Assembly (NCBI RefSeq): GCF_009789075.1
Contig: NZ_WNXQ01000007.1
Location: 124,001 to 188,000 of the forward strand
DNA length: 64,000 nt
Direction of reading: 5' to 3'
Source of the DNA: Pseudooceanicola pacificus
GTDB lineage: Bacteria; Pseudomonadota; Alphaproteobacteria; Rhodobacterales; Rhodobacteraceae
Position numbers and translations under genes: made by a program. The notes under the pieces are model-generated. The model saw only the letters and a program-made list of their open reading frames with translations, was not told the DNA's origin and made no database searches. Shown here in pieces: positions 43,208 through 51,935 of the stretch (positions are counted from its first letter, which is position 1; the number at the start of each line of letters is the position of its first letter).

Positions 43208-43254
43208 GGGCAGCGCGGGTGTCTTGCGACACCACCGGAAGGGCTGCGCTGCCC
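43208..43254. other. Two-tier stem-loop between the NMO gene and htpX
   Basis: GGGCAGCGC (43208-43216) pairs with GCGCTGCCC (43246-43254), enclosing an inner hairpin GGTGTC-TTGC-GACACC. The outer stem has nine and the inner six perfect pairs. No U tract follows. The 332-base spacer around it has no gene I can support. It could be a 3' stabiliser or factor-dependent termination site. Confidence 0.5.
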
Positions 43255-43494
43255 CCTCCCCGGCCCTTTCGCCCGTTCGGGGAACGCCGGACCGCCCGCG
43301 TTGGATCACCGACAGGCGGGGCGTTCGGCAAGCCATGAGCGCCCGGGTTGCCGCCAGCGGTTGTGTCCGGATGTGATGGAACACGCCTGTGACAGCCGCA
43401 CCGCCTGCGCGCTGCAGACCCTCCGTTGCGGAGACATCTACACTCCCTATATCTGACAGGCCCGCGCATGAACGGGCGAGCGGAGGCGATGGCA

Positions 43495-44445
43495 ATGGGA
43501 TATTTCAAGACAGCCCTGCTGATGGCGGCGATGACCGCCCTCTTCATGGGGATCGGCTACCTGATGGGTGGCGCGGGCGGCGCGCTGATCGCGCTTGTCG
43601 TGGCCGCGGGCATGAACGTCTTCACCTGGTGGAACTCGGACAAGATGGTCCTGCGCATGCACAATGCGCAGCTGCTCGGCCCGCGCGACCGCTTCGGCCT
43701 TTATGACATGGTGAGCGAGCTGGCCGCGAACGCCCGGCTGCCCACGCCGGCCGTCTACCTGATCGAGACCGACCAGCCGAACGCCTTTGCCACCGGGCGC
43801 AACCCCGGAAATGCCGCCGTGGCGGTGACCTCGGGCCTGCTGCGCACGCTGTCGCGCGAGGAACTGGCGGGCGTGGTCGCGCATGAGCTGGCCCATATCC
43901 GAAACCACGACACCGCAATCATGACCGTGACCGCAACCTTTGCCGGTGCGATCTCGATGCTGGCGAACTTCGCCCTGTTCTTTGGCGGCACACGCGAAAG
44001 GCTGGGGCTGATCGGCACGCTGGCGATGATGATCCTGGCCCCGATGGCCGCGGCGCTGGTGCAGATGGCGATCTCGCGCACGCGGGAATATGCCGCCGAC
44101 AAGGCGGGGGCCGAGATCTGCGGCCATCCGCTCTGGCTCGCCTCGGCGCTGGAACGGATCCAGCAGGGCGCGGCGCGTGTCGACAACATGGCGGCGGAAC
44201 GGCACCCGGCGACGGCGCATATGTTCATCATCAACCCGCTGCACGGGCAGCGGATGGACAACCTCTTTGCCACCCACCCGGCGACCGAAAACCGCGTGGC
44301 GGCTCTGCGCGCCATGGCCGGCGCCGATGACCGGGCCCCTGCCCGCCGGGCCCCGCGCAGCGATGCGGGCGCCGCCCCCTGGGGCGGTTCGGCCCCCGCC
44401 GCACGCGAGCAACCGAAGCGGCGCGGCAGCGGTCCCTGGGGCTGA
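43495..44445 (+). CDS. htpX: Protease HtpX homologue (M48 zinc metalloprotease)
   Basis: An inner-membrane zinc protease for quality control of membrane proteins. It has 316 residues, with two N-terminal membrane segments (about 4-22 and 25-45), the zinc motif in [13 protein letters not shown] near residue 130, two further hydrophobic segments and the third ligand in [16 protein letters not shown]. The C-terminal 40 residues (Ala, Pro, Arg-rich) are a lineage extension. Start 43495 is chosen because GGAGG lies eight bases upstream; ATGs at 43489 and farther upstream are too close or lack a signal. Confidence 0.94.
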   Translation: MGYFKTALLMAAMTALFMGIGYLMGGAGGALIALVVAAGMNVFTWWNSDKMVLRMHNAQLLGPRDRFGLYDMVSELAANARLPTPAVYLIETDQPNAFATGRNPGNAAVAVTSGLLRTLSREELAGVVAHELAHIRNHDTAIMTVTATFAGAISMLANFALFFGGTRERLGLIGTLAMMILAPMAAALVQMAISRTREYAADKAGAEICGHPLWLASALERIQQGAARVDNMAAERHPATAHMFIINPLHGQRMDNLFATHPATENRVAALRAMAGADDRAPARRAPRSDAGAAPWGGSAPAAREQPKRRGSGPWG

Positions 44446-44517
44446 CCCGGCCCGACGGTCGGCCCGGCCGCGCGCGAACCGGGGCGGCCCCTTTGGCCCG
44501 CCCCCCCGCGAAACGCC

Positions 44518-45195
44518 TCAGTCGAAGCCGTGAAAGGTCGCCATCTCGCCCACGCCCCGGCGGACCGACTTGACCCCGTTGGCCGAAAAACTCTCGTCCG
44601 GCCAGCCGAGGGCGACACAGGTCAGGATCACCTGGTCCTCGGGGATGCGGGCATGCTCGCGCACCACCGGCGACTGCATGATGCCCTGCCCGTTGATCAC
44701 CGCGCCCAGGCCCCGGCTCCAGGCCGCCAGCACCAGGCCATAGGTCACGGCCCCCGCGTCGAAGATCGCCACCGGCCCGTGCTCGTCCAGCGCCTTGTCA
44801 TAGGTCACCACAACCGAGACCGGCGCGTCGAACTGGCGAAAGCCGCGCATCACCCAGTCCTGCCGCCGCTCGGCATCGTGGCGCTCGATCCCCATGGCCG
44901 CGAAGAGCTGCTTGGCGATTTCGACCTGGCGGTCGCGATGCACGCCCTCGTATTTGCCATGCGCCCTGATCTCGCGCGAGGGCGGCACGCCAGCCAGCAT
45001 CCGCTCGGTATTGCCGGCGCGCACCTTCTCCAGCGGCGCGCCCGTCAGCACATGCAGGTGCCAGGGCTGGGTGTTCATCGAGGACGGCGCGCAATTGGCC
45101 AGTTCGATCACCTCTTCCAGCAGCGCCTGGGGCACCGGATCCGGCCTGAACCCGCGGATCGAGCGGCGCTGCCGCATGGTTTCGTCGATTTGCAT
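44518..45195 (-). CDS. Nitroreductase family FMN protein
   Basis: A 225-residue flavoprotein of the NfnB/Nfsb-like superfamily. MRQRRSIRGFRPDPVPQALL, CAPSSMNTQPWHLHVLTG (FMN contact), VTYGLVLAAWSRGLGAVI and CVALGWPDESFSANGVKSVR are diagnostic. The start at 45195 has GGGGAG six bases upstream; longer frames to 45345 read through the end of the upstream gene region. It is last of a minus-strand series with acyl-CoA dehydrogenases, 85 bases after them. Substrate unknown; quinone, nitro- or ene-reduction are all possible. Confidence 0.88.
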   Translation of the reverse strand: MQIDETMRQRRSIRGFRPDPVPQALLEEVIELANCAPSSMNTQPWHLHVLTGAPLEKVRAGNTERMLAGVPPSREIRAHGKYEGVHRDRQVEIAKQLFAAMGIERHDAERRQDWVMRGFRQFDAPVSVVVTYDKALDEHGPVAIFDAGAVTYGLVLAAWSRGLGAVINGQGIMQSPVVREHARIPEDQVILTCVALGWPDESFSANGVKSVRRGVGEMATFHGFD

Positions 45196-45280
45196 CTGTG
45201 GCTCCCCTTGTGACGGAACCGGGCCGCCAGGGTCCACCCCGGCAGCCCGCCCGAATTTTCGTCGAAAATTCGCCGCCCGG

Positions 45281-46387
45281 TCAGGCGGCGAGACCCCCGG
45301 CCTCGCAGAGGCGATCCATATGGAAATCCCGGTCGCCCCAGGCAATCTCCAGCATGGTCAGCCGCTTGAAGTAATGGCCGATGGCATATTCCATCGTCAT
45401 CCCGACGCCGCCATGCAGCTGGATCGCCATCTGCCCGACATAGCGCGAGGCGTCGCACATCTTGACCTTGGCGGTCGACAGCGCAAGGTCGCGGGTCGTC
45501 ACGTCCTCGTCCTCGCACATCAGCGCGGCATACATCGCCATCGACTTGACCTGCTCCTTCTCCACCACCGCCTGGGCCGCGATGTGCTGCAGGGCCTGGA
45601 AGGTGCCGATGGGCCGGCCGAACTGCTCGCGCTCCTTGATATAGGCCACGGTCAGGTCGATCGCCTTCTCCATCGCGCCAAGCGCCTCGCCGATGCTGGC
45701 GGCCAGCGCCTTGGACTCGGCCATGCCGATCGCGACATCGGCAGGGATCCCGCCGGCCAGCTTCTCGGCCGGGGTCCCGTCGAAGGTCAGCTCCGAGGCG
45801 CGCTGTTCGTCCTGGGTGCGGTAGCTGCGCGCCTCCATCCCCCCGGCGCCCTTGCGCACCATGTAAAGGCCGGTCGCGCCCGAGGCATCCAGCGCGGTGA
45901 CAAAGATCAGATCGGCCTCTTCACCGTAGCTCACCACCGTCTTGGTCCCCGACAGCTTGCCGCCGTTCTCCTGCGTCTGGATGCCCTCGCCCCGGTCGAT
46001 CATGCCGGTTTCGAGATGCGCCCAGGTCGGCACGATCTCGCCCGCGATCAGCCCCTCGATGACACCGGCCTGCTGCTCGGCCGATCCGGCCTTGAGCAGC
46101 GCGGGCGCGATGGCGATGGCTTCCAGCCAGGGCTCCACGGTGATCGCGCTGCCCATGGCCTCGGCCACCAGCATCGTCTCGGCCGCGGTGCCGCCGATGC
46201 CGCCCTCTTCCTCGGAAAACGGCAGGGCAAAGAGGCCCATATCGGCATAGCCCTGCCAGATCGCACGGTCGAATCCCGTGGGCATCGCCACGAATTTCTG
46301 TCTTTTGTCAAAGGCATAGCGGTCGGCCAGGAAGCGCGAGAGGCTTTCCGACAGCATCCGCTGTTCGTCGTTCAGTTCAAAGTTCAT
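45281..46387 (-). CDS. Acyl-CoA dehydrogenase, small partner of a pair (PimD-like)
   Basis: A 368-residue acyl-CoA dehydrogenase fold protein: FELNDEQRMLSESLSRFLAD at the N-terminus, GGTAAETMLVAEAMGSAIT, then LALSTAKVKMCDASRYVGQM and QLHGGVGMTMEYAIGHYFKR with the flavin-contacting QLHGG. It lies nine bases after a second acyl-CoA dehydrogenase gene; such small/large neighbours often form heterotetramers, as PimC/PimD for pimeloyl-CoA. FAD-dependent alpha-beta oxidation of an acyl-CoA is expected. Start ATG 46387 is supported by its short distance from the upstream stop. Confidence 0.88.
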   Translation of the reverse strand: MNFELNDEQRMLSESLSRFLADRYAFDKRQKFVAMPTGFDRAIWQGYADMGLFALPFSEEEGGIGGTAAETMLVAEAMGSAITVEPWLEAIAIAPALLKAGSAEQQAGVIEGLIAGEIVPTWAHLETGMIDRGEGIQTQENGGKLSGTKTVVSYGEEADLIFVTALDASGATGLYMVRKGAGGMEARSYRTQDEQRASELTFDGTPAEKLAGGIPADVAIGMAESKALAASIGEALGAMEKAIDLTVAYIKEREQFGRPIGTFQALQHIAAQAVVEKEQVKSMAMYAALMCEDEDVTTRDLALSTAKVKMCDASRYVGQMAIQLHGGVGMTMEYAIGHYFKRLTMLEIAWGDRDFHMDRLCEAGGLAA

Positions 46388-46396
46388 GGTTCAGCC

Positions 46397-47590
46397 TCAC
46401 AATCCAAGGATCGCCTTGGAGATGATCCCCTTCTGCACCTGGTCGGACCCGCCGTAGATGCTGGATTTGCGGAAGTTGAAGTAGTTGGGCGCCGCGCGCA
46501 CCGTCCACTCCGGCCCGACAAGCGCATTGCCGCCCTCGTCGTCGATCCAGGGCGCGGCCTGTTCGCCCGCCGCCTCGACGTAGAGCTCGGTCATGCGCTG
46601 CACCATCTGGGCGCCCTTGATCTTGATCACGCTGGTCGCGGGATCGGGCTTGGACTGGTCCGCCCCGGCCTCGATCCCCGAGAGCACGCGCATCACCGTC
46701 ATCTCCAGCGCCTTCAGCTCGATCTGCGCCTCGACGAACTTGTCGCGGAACCGCGGGTGATCCCAGAGCGGCTTTCCCCGGACGATGCGCTTCTGGGCGA
46801 TCTCCTTCAGCTCTTTCAGCTTGGCCTGGCTGGCCCCGACGCGCGGCGCGCCCAGGCGTTCGTTGCCCAGCAGGAACTTGGCATAGGTCCAGCCCTTGTT
46901 GACCTCGCCCACCATGTTCTCGGCCGGGACCTTGACGTTGTCGAAGAAGACCGAGTTGATCTCATGCCCGCCATCCATCGTCTGGATCGGATGCACGGTG
47001 ACGCCCGGGCTCTTCATGTCGATCAGCAGGAACGAGATGCCTTCCTGCTTCTTGCCCTCGTTCGAGGTGCGCACCAGCGCGAAGATCCAGTCGGCATGCT
47101 GGGCCAGTGTGGTCCAGGTCTTCTGCCCGTTCACGATCCAGTTCTCGCCGTCGAATTCCGCCTTGGTCTTGAGAGAGGCGAGATCCGAGCCCGAGCCGGG
47201 TTCCGAAAAGCCCTGGCACCACCAGTCGTCCAGATTGGCGATGCGCGGCAGGAAGCGTTTCTTCTGTTCGTCATTGCCGAACTGGATGATCACCGGGCCG
47301 ACCATGTTCACGCCGAAGCCCAGCGGATCGGGCGCCGGCGCGCTCTGGTTTTCCTGCTGGAAGATATAGACCTGCGTCACCGACCAGCCCGGCCCGCCCC
47401 ATTCGGCCGGCCAGCGCGGCGTGGCCCAGCCCTTGGTGTTCAGCATCCGCTGCCACTGGATGGTCATTTCCTTGGTCGGCGGATTGCCGAGCTTCATGTA
47501 TTCGCGCGTCTCGTCCGGCAGGTTGGCGTCGATGAAATCGCGCACCTCCTGGCGAAAGGCCTCCTCCTCGGGAGTGAATTTCAGGTCCAT
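46397..47590 (-). CDS. Acyl-CoA dehydrogenase, large partner of a pair (PimC-like)
   Basis: A 397-residue acyl-CoA dehydrogenase: FTPEEEAFRQEVRDFIDANL, WPAEWGGPGWSVTQVYIFQQ, then WWCQGFSEPGSGSDLASLKT (substrate/FAD loop), VNGQKTWTTLAQHADWIFAL and the C-terminal SSIYGGSDQVQKGIISKAIL. This is the pattern of the large PimC-type subunit. It is 39 bases downstream of an acyl-CoA ligase and 9 bases upstream of the small partner. Together they should dehydrogenate the CoA ester made by the ligase. Specific acid unknown; dicarboxylic or cyclic acids are plausible from the family. Confidence 0.9.
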   Translation of the reverse strand: MDLKFTPEEEAFRQEVRDFIDANLPDETREYMKLGNPPTKEMTIQWQRMLNTKGWATPRWPAEWGGPGWSVTQVYIFQQENQSAPAPDPLGFGVNMVGPVIIQFGNDEQKKRFLPRIANLDDWWCQGFSEPGSGSDLASLKTKAEFDGENWIVNGQKTWTTLAQHADWIFALVRTSNEGKKQEGISFLLIDMKSPGVTVHPIQTMDGGHEINSVFFDNVKVPAENMVGEVNKGWTYAKFLLGNERLGAPRVGASQAKLKELKEIAQKRIVRGKPLWDHPRFRDKFVEAQIELKALEMTVMRVLSGIEAGADQSKPDPATSVIKIKGAQMVQRMTELYVEAAGEQAAPWIDDEGGNALVGPEWTVRAAPNYFNFRKSSIYGGSDQVQKGIISKAILGL

Positions 47591-47629
47591 ATGTCCTCCT
47601 CCTCGGGCGCGTGCGCCCCCTGGTTCCGG

Positions 47630-49294
47630 TCAGGCCTCGGCGGCCTGGCGTTTGGTTTTTTCCTCGTCCTTCAACATCTTGCGCGACGCCTTGCCGACCG
47701 AGGTGCGGGGCAGCTCGGTGCGGAACTCCAGGTGGCGCGGCACCTCGTGGCGGCCCAGCTTGTCCTGCAGAAAGGCCTGCAGCGCCTCCAGCGTGAAGGG
47801 CTCCGCCCCCTGGTTCAGCACCACGAAGGCCTTGGCGCTTTCGCCGCGATAGGCGTCGGGCACGCCGATCACCAGCGCCTCGGCCACGTCGGGGTGCATG
47901 TGGATCGCGTTCTCGATGGTCAGCGGATAGACGTTGAACCCGCCCGACAGGATCAGGTCCTTCTTGCGGTCGACGATGTAGAAATACCCGTCCTCGTCCA
48001 TGTAGCCGATATCGCCGGTCAGCAAGTAGCCGTCGACAAAGGCCTCGCGGGTTTCCTCGGGCTTGTGCCAATAGGCCTCGGTCACGGCGGGGGATTTGAA
48101 GATGATCTCGCCGGTCTCGCCCGGGGCCAGGCGGCGGGTGGCGTCCTCGATATCGACAATGGCCATGTCGCAGCCCGGCAGCGGGATGCCGATGGTGCCC
48201 AGCTTCTCGTCCGGCATGGTCCGGGGCACCGAGGTGCCGTTGGACGCGGTTTCGGTCATGCCCCAGCCGCCGCGCAGCTTCAGCCCGGTCAGCTGGCGGA
48301 TGCGGTTGTAGACCTCGACCGGCAGCGGCGCCCCGCCCGAGCCGATGTATTCCAGGCTCGACAGGTCGCGCTTGTCGATATCGGGCAGCTGCATGATCGC
48401 GATCCAGGTCGTCGGCACCCCGCCACACGAGGCGATGCGGTGCTTTTCGATATCGTCCACCACCGAGGCCGCGTCGAAGCGCAGGCGCAGGTGCATCTGC
48501 CCGCCCTCCATCGTCCGTTTCAGCATCGCCGAGGTCAGCCCCATGATGTGAAACAGCGGCGCGTAGAGCATCCCGGGCTTGCCGGGGCCGGAATTCTCCT
48601 CGACCGCGCTGAGGTGGTTGTAGGTCTGCACCGATGCCGAAAGGTTGCCATGCGTCAGCACCGCCGCCTTGGGCGTGCCCGTGGTGCCGCCGGTGAACTG
48701 CAGCAGCGCGACCTCGTCCAGCGCCATCACGGGCGGGTCATAGGGCGCGCCCTCATGGCCCGCCATCAGTTCCTCGACCGCATGCATGCCGGGGGGAACC
48801 GGGCAGTCGCGGCCCCGGGCCGACACCGGATCGGGACACAGGTAGACCGGCGGAAAATCGGGCTGCTGCACCAGGTTGCGGAACTGGCCCGAAAATTCCG
48901 GCGTGGTGAGCGAGATCACCATCTTGGCATCGACGTCATGCACCTTGTGCGCGATCTCGGCCTCGGCATCCAGCGGCGACAGATGCGTCACCGCCGCGCC
49001 CGCCGTCATCACGCCGAAGAAGAAGATCGGATGCCAGGGCGCGTTCGGCAGGTGCAGCGCCACCCGGTCGCCGCGTTTGATCCCCGCTGCCGTGAGCCCC
49101 GCCGCCACCTGCGCCGCCAGCGCGCGCATCTGCCCATAGGTGAAGGACTTGCCGTAATATTCGAAATGGGTCAGATCGGCGAAACGCTCGAACGACCGCT
49201 TGAGCATGGTGTTCAGGCAGACCTTCTCGGGCACGAAGAAGGGGTCGACCCCCTCGTTGTAATGCTGGGCCCAAAGGGGCACGTCACGCTGCAT
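47630..49294 (-). CDS. AMP-dependent acyl-CoA ligase
   Basis: About 554 residues. It activates a carboxylic acid to its CoA thioester through an acyl-adenylate. Motifs: ALLQFTGGTTGTPKAAVLTH (phosphate loop), GWGMTETASNGTS, YLLTGDIGYMDEDGYFYIVD and RKKDLILSGGFNVYP, and the C-terminal catalytic lysine region RTSVGKASRKML. Two adjacent ATGs (49297, 49294) follow GGGAGGAC; the second has the better distance. It is first in the operon with paired acyl-CoA dehydrogenases and a nitroreductase. Similar to long-chain or dicarboxylate (PimA-type) ligases. Confidence 0.91.
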   Translation of the reverse strand: MQRDVPLWAQHYNEGVDPFFVPEKVCLNTMLKRSFERFADLTHFEYYGKSFTYGQMRALAAQVAAGLTAAGIKRGDRVALHLPNAPWHPIFFFGVMTAGAAVTHLSPLDAEAEIAHKVHDVDAKMVISLTTPEFSGQFRNLVQQPDFPPVYLCPDPVSARGRDCPVPPGMHAVEELMAGHEGAPYDPPVMALDEVALLQFTGGTTGTPKAAVLTHGNLSASVQTYNHLSAVEENSGPGKPGMLYAPLFHIMGLTSAMLKRTMEGGQMHLRLRFDAASVVDDIEKHRIASCGGVPTTWIAIMQLPDIDKRDLSSLEYIGSGGAPLPVEVYNRIRQLTGLKLRGGWGMTETASNGTSVPRTMPDEKLGTIGIPLPGCDMAIVDIEDATRRLAPGETGEIIFKSPAVTEAYWHKPEETREAFVDGYLLTGDIGYMDEDGYFYIVDRKKDLILSGGFNVYPLTIENAIHMHPDVAEALVIGVPDAYRGESAKAFVVLNQGAEPFTLEALQAFLQDKLGRHEVPRHLEFRTELPRTSVGKASRKMLKDEEKTKRQAAEA

Positions 49295-49567
49295 CATGTC
49301 CTCCCATGTTCTGTGTCCGGCGCGGCCCGGTTGCCCGGACCTCTCCTCGCGCCGCGCGGCCCCGGGGCCGCATTCTCCCTGCCCCGAGCGTAGAGCATCG
49401 CACGCGCCCCGGTCAGCCGAAATTCGAAACCACGGATGTGGGCGAATGCCCCGCCGGCGGGCAGAGGCAAGCACCGGGCCGGCCTCGGCAGGTGGCTGTC
49501 ATTGGCGCTCTGCGGCGTGACCGGGGCGTTCGGCACGTCTATGCTCCTCCTGTCGGCGCAACCGACC

Positions 49568-49584
49568 TTTCCGCGTTGCGGAAA
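49568..49584. promoter_or_regulatory. 17-bp perfect inverted repeat upstream of the acyl-CoA ligase operon
   Basis: TTTCCGCGTTGCGGAAA has perfect 7-bp arms with a three-base centre. It lies in the 395-base divergent spacer, about 275 bases before the ligase and 106 before the CoA transferase. A near-identical site is upstream of the TRAP operon (63655). The symmetry suits an IclR-like dimer, which is inference. The left part of the spacer (49295-49560) has no gene. Confidence 0.6.
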
Positions 49585-49638
49585 ACTGTTCTGCGTCATA
49601 CACAGGCTAGAAAGGACCGGCGGCAGCGTCAATATCTA

Positions 49639-49654
49639 TTGACCGGGCGGTCAA
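49639..49654. promoter_or_regulatory. TetR-type operator before the CoA transferase genes
   Basis: TTGACCGGGCGGTCAA has 7-bp arms around GG. It ends 35 bases before the CoA transferase start, close to where a promoter should be. The GACCG-N2-CGGTC core resembles sites of TetR-family repressors of acyl-CoA metabolism. No TetR gene is in the window. Confidence 0.5.
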
Positions 49655-49689
49655 CAAGTTGAACCATGTGACGAATATGTGGAGGAGCC

Positions 49690-50385
49690 ATGCTCGATCG
49701 AAGGTGCGACAGCGTCGAAAAGGCGCTTGAGGGAATCAAGGACGGATCACGGATCATGGTGTCCGGTTTCGGCGAGGCCGGCCGGCCGAACATGCTGATC
49801 AAGGGCCTGATCGACTCGGGTGTGAAGGACATCGAACTGGTGTCGAACAATGCCGGCGCGGGCTACGAGGGGCTGGCCATGCTCTTCCGCCACAAGATGG
49901 TGCGCAAGCTCTACTGCTCGTTCCCGCGCGGCTCGATGGGCGCCGAGGTCAAGAAATGGGTCGAGGAAGGCGGGCTTGAAATCGAGGTCATGCCCCAGGG
50001 CACCCTGGCCGAGCGCATCCGCGCCGCCGGCTGCGGCATCCCGGCCTTCTACACGCCCACGGCCTATGGCACCAAGCTGGCCGAGGGCAAGGAAACCCGC
50101 ATGTTCGACGGCGTCGGCCATGTGCTGGAAACCGCGCTGAAGGCCGACGTGGCGCTGGTCAAGGCCTACAAGGCCGACCGCTGGGGCAACCTGACCTACC
50201 TGAACCTCGCCCGCAATTTCGCGCCCCTGATGGCGATGGCCGCCACGACATCCATCGTCGAGGCCGACGAGATCGTCGAACTGGGCGCGCTGGAACCGAA
50301 CATCATCGTCACCCCGGGCATCTGCGTGGATCGCCTGGTCACATCCCGCCGCATCGCGGAAAACGAATGGGGGACTGCAGCATGA
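49690..50385 (+). CDS. CoA transferase subunit A (family I)
   Basis: A 231-residue alpha subunit of a 3-oxoacid/3-oxoadipate-type CoA transferase. GSRIMVSGFGEAGRPNMLIK carries the oxyanion-loop glycines, followed by LVSNNAGAGYEGLAML, and RGSMGAEVKKWVEEGG with PQGTLAERIRAAGCGIPAFY. It moves CoA between succinyl-CoA and an acid, together with the next gene (ATGA overlap). GGAGGAG precedes the ATG. The locus faces an acyl-CoA ligase/dehydrogenase operon, so the substrate is probably a 3-oxo acid formed there. It could be named PcaI, ScoA or AtoD; I cannot choose. Confidence 0.9.
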   Translation: MLDRRCDSVEKALEGIKDGSRIMVSGFGEAGRPNMLIKGLIDSGVKDIELVSNNAGAGYEGLAMLFRHKMVRKLYCSFPRGSMGAEVKKWVEEGGLEIEVMPQGTLAERIRAAGCGIPAFYTPTAYGTKLAEGKETRMFDGVGHVLETALKADVALVKAYKADRWGNLTYLNLARNFAPLMAMAATTSIVEADEIVELGALEPNIIVTPGICVDRLVTSRRIAENEWGTAA

Positions 50386-51059
50386 CACCGCTTACCCGTG
50401 AAGGCATCGCCGCGCGCCTGGCGCAGGATATCTCGGACGGCTGGCACGTGAACCTCGGCATCGGCATGCCGGAACAGGTCGCCAACTACCTCCCCGAAGG
50501 GCGCGACATCCTGCTGCATTCGGAAAACGGCATCCTGGGCATGGGCCCCACCCCGCCCGAGGGGCAGGAGGACGAGACCCTGGTGAACGCCGGCAAGAAG
50601 CCGATCACCATGCTGCCGGGCGCCTCGATCTTCGACCATGCCCTCAGCTTCGGGCTGGTGCGCGGCGGGCATCTGCAGCTCTGCGTCCTGGGCGCCTATC
50701 AGGTGGCCGAGAACGGCGATATCGCCAACTGGTCGCGTGAGGACAACGATCCCATCGCCTCGGTCGGCGGCGCGATGGATCTGGCGGTCGGCGCGCAGCG
50801 CATCTGGGTGACGATGCAGCACAACGACAAATCGGGCGCGCCCCGGATCCTGGAACACTGCACCTATCCCCTGACCGGCGTCGGCTGCGTCAAGCGCATC
50901 TACACCGACCTGGCCGTGATCGACGTCACGCCCGAGGGCTTTCTGGTGACCGAGATCATCGACGGCATGACCCCCAAGGAACTGCAGGACCGCTCGGGTG
51001 CAAGGCTGCGCTTTGCCGATGGCGTGGGCAAGCTGCTCGACCAGACCCGGGCCGCCTGA
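50382..51059 (+). CDS. CoA transferase subunit B (family I)
   Basis: A 225-residue beta subunit. The catalytic glutamate is in LLHSENGILGMGPTP near residue 50, after NLGIGMPEQVANYLPEGRD. Other marks are DHALSFGLVRGGHLQLCVLG and NWSREDNDPIASVGGAMDLA. Start ATG 50382 overlaps the subunit A stop. Length is normal. Forms the heteromeric transferase with the previous gene; a thioesterase follows 68 bases later. Confidence 0.92.
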   Translation: MTPLTREGIAARLAQDISDGWHVNLGIGMPEQVANYLPEGRDILLHSENGILGMGPTPPEGQEDETLVNAGKKPITMLPGASIFDHALSFGLVRGGHLQLCVLGAYQVAENGDIANWSREDNDPIASVGGAMDLAVGAQRIWVTMQHNDKSGAPRILEHCTYPLTGVGCVKRIYTDLAVIDVTPEGFLVTEIIDGMTPKELQDRSGARLRFADGVGKLLDQTRAA

Positions 51060-51127
51060 TCCGGCACTGAGCGACCACGACGCGCGCGCCACCCCGGCGC
51101 GCGTGTTTCCATGTGAGAGGAGCACGG

Positions 51128-51586
51128 ATGACCGACGACACCGCCATCGAACCGCAGGAGCACGCCGGCATGTACAAGCTGGGCGGGTTCAACCAGATGC
51201 TGGGGTTCCGCTTCATCGAACGCGGCGACGGCTGGCTGAAGGGAGAGCTGGAGCTGGGCCCGCAGCATTACAACAAGGCCGAGTTCACCCACGGCGGGGT
51301 CTATGCGGCGGTGCTCGACAGCGCCTCGACCGGCGCGGGGCTCTATTGCCCCTATCCCGGACGGCTCCGCAAATGCGCGACGCTCTCGCTCACGGTGAAC
51401 TACGTGGGCATGTCGCGCACCGGCAAGCTGCATGTCGCGGCCAAGGTCACCTCGGGCGGGCGCAAGATCTTCTCGGCCGAGGCCGAGGTGCGCGACGACG
51501 AGGGCAAGCTCTGCGCCCATTCCATCGGGACCTTCAAATACCTCCGTGGCAGCGACGACCCCAAGGGCGTACCCGCTGGCGAGTGA
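51128..51586 (+). CDS. Hotdog-fold thioesterase (PaaI family)
   Basis: A 152-residue PaaI-type acyl-CoA thioesterase. The active-site region is KAEFTHGGVYAAVLDSASTG, with an aspartate in the following helix, and the strand LSLTVNYVGMSRTGKLHVAA is typical. ATG follows GAGAGGAGCACGG. It comes after the CoA transferase pair and probably releases free acids or removes dead-end CoA esters. It is not closely similar to the two thioesterases at 10.2-11.2 kb. Confidence 0.88.
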   Translation: MTDDTAIEPQEHAGMYKLGGFNQMLGFRFIERGDGWLKGELELGPQHYNKAEFTHGGVYAAVLDSASTGAGLYCPYPGRLRKCATLSLTVNYVGMSRTGKLHVAAKVTSGGRKIFSAEAEVRDDEGKLCAHSIGTFKYLRGSDDPKGVPAGE

Positions 51587-51868
51587 GCCCAGGACATCCA
51601 GAATGCGATATTTTTGGAAATAATCCGGCGCATTTTGCAGGGATAGTTTCACAATAGGAACAATTCCGGCTTTCGGACCGATCGCCGCGCGCCCCGGGCG
51701 CACACTCCGGAACCCCGCCCCGCAACGGTCATCCACCAGACCCGCGCCGCCTCTGAACTAGGGCCCCGGTGCCGCCCCCCGGCCCGCCCGCTGTGGCCGC
51801 CGGGGCGGCCCCCCTCAACCACCCGCACCTTCCCGCTCAGAATCATCGCATACCCAAGGAATTGCGGC

Positions 51869-51897
51869 TTGAAAGGTCAGGCGGCGAGGACTACCTT
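51869..51897 (+). promoter_or_regulatory. Candidate promoter for infC
   Basis: TTGAAA (51869-51874) is followed after 17 bases by TACCTT (51892-51897), giving a short 5' leader before the start codon. The -35 is fair and the -10 weak (three of six). The remaining 280 bases back to the thioesterase gene hold no feature I can support. Confidence 0.4.
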
Positions 51898-51935
51898 GCG
51901 CCCTCAAATCTCTCAACCATCGAAGGAACGACAAA

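Noticed and set aside
49356-49371. GCGGCCCCGGGGCCGC palindrome as an operator
   Set aside because: Pure GC palindromes of this size arise readily in such GC-rich DNA, and it is far from either start codon.
44894-49393. A 1499-codon open frame on the plus strand
   Set aside because: It runs antisense to five well-supported genes, has Arg/His/Gly/Pro-rich translation without motifs, and is explained by high GC content reducing stops.
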